Position numbers and translations under genes: made by a program. A stretch of DNA of 64,000 bases from Hygrocybe punicea (Eukaryota > Basidiomycota > Agaricomycetes > Agaricales > Hygrophoraceae), in the NCBI GenBank assembly GCA_963556145.1, contig OY744464.1, positions 6,423,508 through 6,487,507 of the forward strand. The letters run 5' to 3'. Under the pieces are notes generated by a model. The model was not told where the DNA came from and did no database searches. It saw nothing but the letters and a program-made list of their open reading frames with translations. This document shows, one piece after another, positions 32,763-41,999 of the stretch; positions within the stretch are counted from its first letter, which is position 1, and every line of letters begins with the position of its first letter.

Positions 32763-32985
32763 CCTCTTCATTACCCTCATCACCATCACCTTGAAGGCAC
32801 AAGATGCACATAATTTGACATGTGCTTGTGTTCATGAGATAACCAAGGAGGGGGAGGGAGTAAGTGGATGGCAAAAGTAGATAGAAAAAAACATACCTGG
32901 GCCGTGGGGGCACCACACCTCCAACCTGGCTTTCCATGCTCCCCATCATTCTTATCAGTGCAGTCCTTGTCATGGTAGTTGTTGA

Positions 32986-33310
32986 TTTGAGAGCAGAGAG
33001 GAAGACAGAGTGGAGGGGGGACAGCGGGGAGGAGACAGTGTGGGGTGAGGAGAGAGAGGGGGCAGAGGGAAGAAGAAATGGTGGGGAGGAAGTGAGAGCA
33101 GGGAGAGGAATGGAGAGAGAACAGGACAGTGAGGAGTGGAAATGGGGAGGAGAGGGGATAGAGAGTGGGAGAGAGTGGGAGAGGTGTGGGGAGGGAAAAG
33201 AGAGAGTGGGAGGAGGGAGAGAGAGGGTGGGGGATGAGGGAGAGAGTGCAGGATGAGGGAGAGACTGTGGGACTGAGGCAAGAGTGTGGATGGGGAGAGT
33301 GAGCAGGGAG
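32986..33310 (+). repeat. purine-rich tract
   Basis: About 325 bp almost wholly G and A (GGGAGAGAGTGGGAGAGG type). Acidic-coding repeats follow on the minus strand at 33340-33430 (DDKEGKDDDKNTDD). Compare the inverted arrangement at 34490-35060. Confidence 0.7.
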
Positions 33311-33479
33311 AGGGAGAGTTGGTGGATACCATTGTGTTCCCATTGTTCCTGCTGTTCCCCTTCTCATTGTCATCTGTGTTCTTGTCATCATCCTTTCCCT
33401 CCTTGTCATCTCTGTCACCATGGTTGTGTTCTGAGCAAAAAGTGAGTGAGGGTGTGCAAATGGCTCTGAAATTGGCGCA

Positions 33480-34102
33480 ATAAGCCACAAGGATGTGAGA
33501 GGCAGAACATGAGAGTGGAGAAACTCACCGAGCAAACATGTAGTACTAGTAGTAATAGGAATACGTGATCACAAGTTTGGTTAGCAGAGATCATCGGATG
33601 CACTAACATACCAAAGTCATGGCTCCAAGTAATATCCAGGATGAAGCATAAGCAGCAGTGACTGTTGAAGTGCTTGGTATTTTTTGCTTGATTTTTGACA
33701 CAGTGCTTGTTGAATATGTGTATTTTTACATTCAGTGCACCATTAAATGATTTCTCATTGGTTGATCAATTGTCAATCTCTGACACCCCTCTGCACCTCT
33801 CCTGCACCTCAAACCTCTCCCAAAACCTCAAACCTCTCCCCACCTCCAGCTCCTATACCTTCCATGTTGCAGGTGGTCAGGTGATCAAGGTTGATCAATG
33901 ATCAATCAACCAACAACCATGTCACATTTTCTTCTTGTTGCACCTCTCTCTTTCACTCACACGTCCTGTAAGTCCCTTTTGCCTTCCAATCATTCTGCCA
34001 AAACTAATGACTGAAAAGAGAGGCCGGAAAGTTTCAGGGAGGGTAGAAGAAGGAAGGATGGTTATGATGAGGATACCATGGATGAAGAGGCTGAGGACAA
34101 CA
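33480..34102. other. gene-free segment
   Basis: No credible gene. CAAACCTCTCCC-type words are repeated near 33810-33840. Confidence 0.3.
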
Positions 34103-34474
34103 TAGTGTTGCCACAGCTAAGGCTAATAGCTGGCTACTAGCCATTAGCTTAGCTGATTTTAGCTTAGCTGATGCCAGCTAAGCTAATGGCTAATCTCCAG
34201 CTAATGGCTAAGGCTAAAGTATTTCAGAAAGTTAGCTTAGCTTTAGCTGAAGCTAAGGGAAGATAAAAATAATATCATCTCAGAACAGCCTAGAAATACC
34301 TAAAAAGGATATCATACCTGACTAATAGTCATTAGCTTAGCTGACTTTAGCTTAGCCATAGCTGTAGCTAGTACTTGGCTAGTGGCTAAGGCTAAGACAT
34401 TTTTCATGAATTAGCTTAGCTTTAGCTGCAGCTAATTTAGCCGCAGCTAGGCTAGCTTAGCTGTGGCAACACTA
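34103..34474. mobile_element. 372-bp hAT-like MITE
   Basis: Starts TAGTGTTGCCACAGCTAAG and ends with its reverse complement. Flanks GGACAACA and GGACAACG (34095-34102, 34475-34482) match at 7 of 8 positions, as for the 8-bp duplication of hAT elements. The interior is packed with AGCTAAGC and GCTTAGCT words, typical of subterminal transposase sites. It encodes nothing, so it depends on a helper. Confidence 0.85.
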
Positions 34475-34489
34475 GGACAACGAGAGAGA

Positions 34490-35060
34490 CGCCAAGGACA
34501 ATGACAAAGAAGATGATGACAAGGACAAGGATGATGATGAGGGGGATGGGGACAACAACAACAGATGACGAGGTCAGTTCTCTCCCTCTCCCTCTTCTCC
34601 CCACTCTGTCCTCCCTCCACACACTCTCCCTGCTCTTTCCCTGCCCTGCTCTCTCTTTCCTCCTTGCTCTCCTTCCCGATTGCTTGCTCCCTCTCCTCTT
34701 CCCCTCCACTCTCTATCCCCCAATCCCTCTCTCCCCTCCCTCTCCCCCCTCCCTATCTTTCTCTCTCTACTCCCTCTCTCTCCTTTCCCTCCCTACTCTC
34801 CTCTCTCTCTCCTCTCTCCTCCACCTCCATACATACTCTCTCCCTTCCCCATTCCCTCTCTCTCCCTACTCCTCCACTCCCCCTCTCCCTCTCCACCCCG
34901 CTCCCCCTCTCCTCCCAACTCCCTCTCTCCTCCCCATATGCTCTCTCCCTGCTCCCTCCCTCTCCCCTCTCCCTCCTGCTCCTCCCAGTTCCCTCCCTCT
35001 CCTGGTTCTCTGTCCCTGCTCCCTCCCACTCCCTCCCCATTCTACTCTCTGACGTGGACC
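34490..35060 (+). repeat. acidic-coding repeats followed by a pyrimidine-rich tract
   Basis: GATGATGACAAGGACAAGGA-type repeats (34500-34560) pass into about 480 bp that is almost wholly C and T (34572-35050). All frames are open here because of composition, not selection. It mirrors 32986-33430 in reverse orientation. Confidence 0.65.
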
Positions 35061-35461
35061 ATTCTATTCTCCTTCATGGCTGAACATGCTTTCACCCAAT
35101 ATTCTTTCTGCCTGTTACAAGTGTTTTGGGTCTCAAGTTCAAGAAAAGAATGACAGCTGACAATCTTGGTGAGCAATGATTCCTTTCAGCATCTTATCTT
35201 GTGCACTTAATGGATATCAAGTGTTTACATGCCATTGGAGACAACACCATTATTGGCACAGGAGCAATCAACTCAGCTACACCCTATATAATCCTTGATG
35301 CCACCACATCCCTTCCTTACCCCCAGCCATGCCCAGACCCTATTTCAAGATCCCAATTGGTGGTAGCCCAGCTGGTATGTTGTCTTCGCTCTCCATCTGC
35401 CATCTCTTATCATCATCACCATCCCAATCCCAGGCCACGACCTCAGTGACACTGTGTTTTG

Positions 35462-35835
35462 CACTGGATGCAAGCCATAGTATTTCTACTCAAAATATCT
35501 TGAAGTTATCTTGAAATTAATCCATGTTACTTTAACACATCATTTTAAGAAAAAGTTTATAAACATTTTGAATAATTTCTGTTCATTTTAAAGAAAGATA
35601 TCATAAAAACATCTTGAGTGCAATCTTAAAAGAAATACAATTTCACAGTCTTTGAATATCTTTTCTTTTCTCATGATTTTTATCATATCTTTATCATACC
35701 TTTTTCAGAAATATACAAAAAGTATGCACCATATATCTTAATGTTTTTTACAAATGACACATTAGAATAATATGGATTAATTTCAAAACAATTTCATGAT
35801 ATTGTTATTAGAACTATTATGGCTTGCATCCAGTG
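35462..35835. mobile_element. 374-bp CACTA-like MITE
   Basis: Terminal inverted repeats CACTGGATGCAAGCCATA at both ends, 3-bp duplication TTG outside (35459-35461, 35836-35838), AT-rich interior with no gene. CACT ends and a 3-bp target duplication fit CACTA/EnSpm-type elements, the broad group to which Plavaka is related. Confidence 0.82.
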
Positions 35836-36196
35836 TTGCATTGCTTTTTCGCCAAACACATCAATGCCCCATGAGTCATGTACGTCATCATTGAGAGTTA
35901 ACAAATCCAGCAGAGTAAGATGCCTTATTGTCACATCAGACTTGGCAGCTTGGACTTCAAGGTGAAACTTGGAGCAAGGCACATGTCAACACTACAGTAG
36001 AATGATGGAATAAGAAATTCAACCATCTGGGAGTGCTACATACAACTTTGAGTTTGATTGACCCCATTTCACTGCTGACAAACATGCTCCATTATGCAAT
36101 GGTAAATAGGTTGGTTGCGGGCATCATAATTTGGCAAGACCAATGAAACATTAATGGACAGCTGAAAATGTTCATGCCCTCTGCACCAGTTAAAAG

Positions 36197-37943
36197 TAGT
36201 GATGGTAAGGTTCAGTTCAGTTCGATTCAGGCCAAAAAAATCTGAACCTTGAACTGAACCTGTGAAAATACAAGTATACTAGCTAATCAATTTTCTCAAT
36301 CCAAATTTTTCCTTTATTTCATACCACTGTGACGGCGAGTTCAGTTGTAGACCTGCAATGGGAATCTACAGAAAGTGGTGATCAGCTAAGAAGTGATCAG
36401 AGGAATTAGTTTCTTTAGAGGTCTAGTCAATCCAACCCGAATCCAGGGGTTCCGGACTCAGAGGGAGAGTATGGGAAAGGACGAAGAGTGGACTAAGAGA
36501 TAGAGCTGAAGTGCAGTGATAAGACGTGAAGGGGGAATGATATCCTGTATTTTCTATATGTGTCTGGGGATCGGTGGTTCTATATGGTTCTATATATTTT
36601 GTAGTATAACTGTGCTACTTTTATACTACTGTGAGGGATCCTGTGCTGTAGTAACCATGTACTACAAGCGAAGGCTGTAAATGATAGGGGTGGAGTGGAG
36701 TGGAGGATAGGTGGAGTGGTGTTATGTACAAGGAGACGGGAAATGAAGATACATGATATATAACTAGAAACATACTGATTCCGGGTTGTTAGGGACATTG
36801 CAGTGCATCTAGGAACGAATCCGGAGGCAGAATCCGGAGCGGAATCGATAGGAATGAGCGGAATCGAACGGAATTGACGATACGGGAATGGGAATGGATG
36901 GGAATGGAGTGGGATATGAAGAGGAAACAGATCCACACGATCCGGAGCCTCTACACCACTCTACATTGTTGTTGTGCCAATGGTTTGACTCTTCAATTAC
37001 ATGTATTGTGTCCATGTTCACTGTGAATGAATCAATAGAATCTTGTGTTAGATGTGTCTGAAGCACAGTAAGCATGAAATATCCTGGAAAACTGTTCAGA
37101 TGATCATTGCAAATGTTTTGCAGTATTTTAACAGGAAGGAAAGACCTTGCAATCAGTATAACTGAATCAGACAACATGGCATCCTAGACTGAATTTCAAC
37201 TTTACATTTTAAAATATATTTAAGTTTGCAGATATTCCTGTTACAGAAGCACTAATTGCAACAGTATAAACTCTAACTAATCTAGATTCTGTTATTAATA
37301 GTGCTGAAATTTCAAGTCAGTAAATAGTTGGACCAAAACTAAGTCTCTACACAGCAGAAATTAGACTAATACCATGATCCATGACCACTTGGGATGGCCA
37401 AATTTAAATTGGCCTTGGAATGAATTTGCGCCATTGTTATGATAAAATTGATTCAGCCAATCATACATTTAGGACATATCCTACATTTTTATCATGTTTT
37501 AAGGCTAATCGCTGAGAGGAATTGCAAACAAAGTCAGGATCAGTGTGAAAAGTCATTATCGTGGGATCATGGCCACTTGGGATGTGACCAAAATCATGCC
37601 GGTTATGATTGGTTACTGGTCATTGGAAGTGAAAATTTGCCTGTACCAACTGAATCAGGCAAGTGTGATGTGACCAACTAAATGAGCATGTATTGAAGGG
37701 GTTCAATGACAGACTAAGATCTAATGCCCTACAAGGCAAACAATCTTGGGAAAATATTGGTGTGGTATACTGGATAGATTTTACAAAAAGTCCAAGCTAA
37801 AATGGTTTGTAATTCATCCAAAAATTGAGTCTGTCCCAAGTGGTCATGGTTTCCCAAGTGGTCATAGATCACGGTATGTGAAAGATTAGGTTCAGGTTTG
37901 AACCAGTTTGAACCAGGTTCAGAACTGAACTGTACCATCACTA
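36197..37943. mobile_element. non-autonomous hAT-like element containing a solo LTR
   Basis: TAGTGATGGTA at the left and TACCATCACTA at the right, with the perfect 8-bp duplication GTTAAAAG outside (36189-36196, 37944-37951). The inverted repeats go on with GTTCAGTTC and are followed by GAACC/GGTTC words. Without the nested LTR it is about 1.1 kb. No transposase is seen. Confidence 0.9.
36328..36955 (-). mobile_element. solo LTR, family 2
   Basis: 628 bp, TGTGACGGCG to CTCTACA on the plus strand, clearly related to the 631-bp LTRs at 50696 and 55100. The 4-bp duplication CCAC flanks it (36324-36327, 36956-36959). It lies inside the hAT-like element and so came later. Confidence 0.92.
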
Positions 37944-38139
37944 GTTAAAAGGGCATGGGAAGACAGGGAAAACCCTTGTATTAACTTTGTCATTGTATTT
38001 TACACAAAAACCAATCTTTCATTAGTACAGCAGCTGTCTAGCGACATTGTGAGCTGTGGGCAATGCCAGACAACAAGCTGCAAGGCAGCAAACACACTGA
38101 AAACCTCAAAATTATTAAATTTCCTAATTTGGAAGTTTA

Positions 38140-38250
38140 TAATGGCTAAAAACGGCTAGCTGTGGCTAAGCCAAGGTTTAACCATTAGCCAAGCAATGGC
38201 TCAGCTCAATCAGCTAACAGTTTTGGACTGAGCTGTGGCAACGCTGTGGT
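38140..38250. repeat. relic of a hAT-like end related to the MITE at 34103
   Basis: GCTAAGCC, TTAGCCAAGC and GCTGTGGCAACGCTG words resemble one end of the 34103-34474 element; no second end is found. Confidence 0.45.
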
Positions 38251-38307
38251 GGATGGTGTTGGGTGGTGATGGTTTGGATTGTGTTTGGATTGGATGGCAT
38301 TGCCGTT

Positions 38308-38370
38308 GTTGTTGGTGCTGCTGTTGCCATTGGTGCTGCTGTTGCCATTGGTACTGCTGTTACCATTGCT
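38308..38370 (-). repeat. 18-bp tandem repeat
   Basis: TTGGTGCTGCTGTTGCCA repeats about three times; on the minus strand it would read Asn-Gly-Asn-Ser-Ser-Thr. Confidence 0.8.
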
Positions 38371-38782
38371 GATCAAGGTTGGTTGGTGGTGTTGGATGGT
38401 GGTGCCATAGCCTAGCACAGGAATATTCAACTAAAACAGTTTTAATTAGTAAAAGTATCAACTTTCAATGGAAAAAGAGACTTACCTTGAGCAGATCAGT
38501 TCACAATCATGAACCGCTCTGCTCATGTTGCTGTGTTGAGTGGTTGTGACAGGAATTCAGTATTCAGTCATGGCTACCCACAGGTTTCTCGTGGGTTCTG
38601 ATTTGGCTACCTGACCCTGATGGGTCAGGGTACAAAACCCACACAGGTCCATATACCCCTGCATATGCCTATTGGTCATGTCACATTCAGCATAAATTGT
38701 TATCAAAAATTCCAAATTGTTAAAGCGGTTTCAGAAAACCTTGTCATGCAACTTTTTCTTCTTTTAAAATAAATAATGCTTA

Positions 38783-39433
38783 AGGTAGGTGTCATCCATA
38801 ATCTGCAAAGATCACATGATGTGATCTTTTTGTGACAATGCACAATCAAATGAGGAACGAATGACTCCGGAATTCAATTTGCAAGACATCTAGGAGGAAA
38901 TACAAAAATTAGCTTCCTGAGAAGTGTTTTAGATATTACTAAGGGTGAGATCCCAAGTTTTTGCAGTAATCGGTGATGTCTGTGCTGAGGAGTTTGATTT
39001 GCAAGGTTTTGAGTCGCTTTGTTTGTGTATGTTATTGAAAATCAAGGCATACTTTCTTTTTGTCGGAATCCCTGGCCTCATTATTATTCCTTCTCTACCT
39101 TGTTAGATTGTTAGATTTTTGTTTTTGACCATATCTGGAGATTATCAATGGAGGATAGTGCTCTCCACTTTTTTTATGGCATGAGGCACACAACTACAGA
39201 GGGGATTACTATAGTTCAGTGAACTAGTTATGGAGATTGTGATATTTTTTGAAAATAAATTGATATATATGTGACATATGTATATATCTAAGATTGACAG
39301 GAGAGCTTTTAATTAAAATCGATCCTAATCTTGGTAAAAGCGCGTTTATTGGCTTTGTTGACCGTGTACCTTCCATTCTGGGCTCTGTCACGCTTGGCAC
39401 GTGATCTTTGCAGATTATGGATGACACCTACCT
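38783..39433. mobile_element. 651-bp MITE with 33-bp inverted repeats
   Basis: Left arm 38783-38815 starts AGGTAGGTGTCATCCATAAT; right arm 39401-39433 is its reverse complement without a mismatch that I can see. TA stands at 38781-38782 and 39434-39435. Tc1/mariner-type helper likely. It has no coding capacity that I can support. Confidence 0.88.
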
Positions 39434-39435
39434 TA

Positions 39436-39781
39436 CAAAGGCTCAGCCACCTGCCATCAGCGGTATTGCATCATGTGACCTCGAGATAACTGCACAACCA
39501 TTGTAAAATGTGAATTATAAACTCAGTGAGGGATGTATTGAAAAATTAAAATTATGATGGGGTTGGTTGAAGGGTCAGTTTCAAGTCTTACATCCAAGGA
39601 GAGGATAGATATTTTAGGCCCAAAAACATGAGTTTGGGCTGAACTGGCACCAATAATTCAACTGCTCCTTGAAAACACCAATACACCCCTCACTGAGTTT
39701 ATAATTCACATTTTACAACGGTTGTGCAGTTATCTCGAGGTCACATGATGCAAGACCTGAGGGCAGGTGGCTGTGCCTTTG
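39436..39781. mobile_element. 346-bp foldback MITE with arms of about 105 bp
   Basis: Left arm starts CAAAGGCTCAGCCACCTG, right arm ends CAGGTGGCTGTGCCTTTG; the inverted repeats reach about 105 bp per side and leave only about 135 bp of spacer. TA on both sides (39434-39435, 39782-39783); the left TA is also the right TA of the previous element. Confidence 0.88.
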
Positions 39782-39972
39782 TAAGCATTTTATTAAAAGT
39801 TGCATGACAATCCTAGAACCTCATGTTGGCGACATCGGCGGCATCGTTTTCGAGTGATGTCACACTGTGTATTGTGAAGGTTTCCTGGAACCATCCTCTC
39901 CTGGTAAGTGGTTTGTACGAACCCCCCCTTCCCTGATGGTTATCTGCACTGAGGTTTTCCGAAACCGCTGTA

Positions 39973-40262
39973 AGGTCACGCCGTGCCTATCTGGTTCGTC
40001 ACACTCAATTGTTACAATTCGGGAACTTACAAATGTATACATTTTCCTGTTGAGGGACCAGTTGTACTCCCTCCAGCTTTTGCGAGCACAAACCGCTAGC
40101 CGTGAGTTTCCCCCTGACCACTTGCGCTTCATATGTTTTGTGATCACCCAGGGTGGTTGGCCATTTCCCCGGACCGGTGATTGACGGATCGGTTCTGAGC
40201 CAGCCTGAACGCTGATTGCGATTCTCATACATAAACGTGCAACAGAAGTTATTACACTTCGT
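39973..40262. other. unassigned segment
   Basis: Open frames exist on both strands (39860-40228 minus and 39867-40184 plus) but neither has a recognisable motif. I make no call. Confidence 0.3.
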
Positions 40263-41849
40263 TCAGACTGCTATTGTATTGTTGGTTCTCGCAAAAGATA
40301 TCCCTCCCCTTGACATCAGGTCAGTCGATGTGGCATCATCCTCTTGACCTTTGTCAAACTTATGGAGCACTTGTCGAAGCTCCAGAACGAATCGGGCTGT
40401 CAGGACAGAATGCATAATGCGGACAAATCTGCAATTTACGATGAGACGTGTCAAGTCAATATTTTTGGGAACGCACGGCGTAAGCAATAAAGCAACCGCC
40501 TGCAGGTAAACATTTACAGTCAGTGGAAATAAAAGGGTCTTGGCAGCAAACATACTGGTAAGGTAAGGATAACGATAATGTTAGAAGCCGAAATGGCTGG
40601 TCTAGAATCAGGTGTCGGTATCTTGACGAATGACAATGTCACACACCAACGATGTATATGTAGAAAAGTATCCCTGCAAATGTGGTCACACCGAGTTATT
40701 TATTAAGGACATTGGATTGCTTGCCGTCACGATAAACGATACAAAACAGTGGAATCTGGCGAGAAACCCCATCTGTATCACATGGTAAGTATTAGTGGGG
40801 AGTCAATAGACATGACCCACATCGCCGGATGCCTTTGATCAATAGCAGGCCGAGCATAACTGGTGAATGATCATTGAGAGAATAATCGACAGAAAACAGG
40901 GTACCACAATACCGATCTCAAACACCAGGAACAGCAACCACACGACGAGCAACATAGTCGCACTTTTGGTACCATAGCATCTTGGGACGCCGAGTATCGG
41001 TATCAATGAAACTATGGGACTTGAGAAGATCAGCATGGGAGTAAAAGAAATCGCGGAGCGGTTCACGCACAATTCAGGGATTGAAGAAAAAAATACATAA
41101 AAACAAGTATCGCGATCCAGATCGCGGCAAAGAAAATAGCAAGGCCAATGACAAGTCGGCGGTCGTTCTCCCAAATAACCAATATCCTCAGCATGAGGAT
41201 AACTGTCATTTCAGTGTTAATAACCAAGAATTTTATGACGACCAAATGGGTAGCGTTTACCCTCTGAGAAGCCCATTCCAAGGACAAACAGGGCTTCGAA
41301 GTGTGGTCAAGCAATCTATAGACAGCTCAGGGATCACGCAAACGCTTACATGCATCTACCTTGTATATGAGCAAGCAAGCATCCTCAAATTTGGGTCCAA
41401 AGCTTAAGAAATGCTCTGAGTGATTGTACATCCATGAGATCCTGATTCAACTGCAGAAAAAGGAAAGTCCTCACGGCTAAGAAGGAAAGCAGTATCTATG
41501 AAGGGCATGTACCTCGTTAGGAGGTATAATATGTTGACGGACGACCAGCGGCCATTCCAGACGAGAGAAACCTCCTGGGCAAGGGTCAAGCAATAATCAT
41601 ATCCCTGGACAAGGTTGGGAGTACTGCGAGAGGAAAAAAAGAGGATCGTACCAATATTGTGACAGCAGTAGCTGTGTGGTTCTCAAGGTTTAGATATCCG
41701 GATTCCGATTATAACAAACAAGACTGACCCTGGAAGTGCTGCAACAATCCAACTTAGAAATAAGTCATTAAATCAAAGAAAAGAAGCACATTATATACCT
41801 CGGTGAGATGGATATTCCAGAGCGTTTCGCTAAGCGTCAAGGCGGCCAT
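40263..41849 (-). CDS. DUF6533-type multi-pass membrane protein, copy 3
   Basis: ATG at 41849 opens MAALTLSETLWNIHLTE before an intron. The next exons read TATAVTIL and GYDYCLTLAQEVSLVWNGRW, then VNILYLLTRYMPFIDTAFLL near 41520. Later come VILMLRILVIWENDRRLVIG (about 41190), LAIFFAAIWIAILVFMYFFL, a PRCYGTKSATMLLVVWLLFL block (about 40960) and a C-terminal RIMHSVLTARFVLELRQVLH followed by an acidic tail ending at 40263. Order and spacing equal copies 1 and 2, and homology includes upstream sequence to about 42000. One residue is missing in GRWSS compared with SRWPST in the others. Function unknown for the family. I see no certain inactivating change, but exon borders are approximate. Confidence 0.68.
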
Positions 41850-41999
41850 CTAAATGAAGGGATTGCAAGCAGACGCAGTCAAGCTGCCTCGCCAGATATG
41901 GTCATGTTCCTTATAGTCGAACCTATTTTTCAACTAAATAGGTAAATGTGGACAGCCTTGAACCAGTTGGCAACGATTTGGCAGGAGCAGGTAGGTGTT

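Larger units (their letters stand above)
38723..39970. mobile_element. putative outer TA-type element holding two further MITEs
   Basis: TAAAGCGGTTTCAGAAAACC (38721-38740) and GGTTTTCCGAAACCGCTGTA (39953-39972) are inverted copies matching at 18 of 20 positions, with TA outermost. A second inverted pair, TTGTCATGCAAC and GTTGCATGACAA, lies just inside at 38741-38752 and 39799-39810. Ends are inferred from the inverted repeats only. Confidence 0.5.

Noticed and set aside
32123..33535. Glu/Gly/Arg-rich and Pro/Ser-rich frames on both strands
   Set aside because: Products of GA-rich repeats; no conserved motif.
34501..35153. Ser/Pro/Leu-rich frames of 150-180 codons in three phases
   Set aside because: They come from the CT-rich tract, which has few stop codons in any frame.
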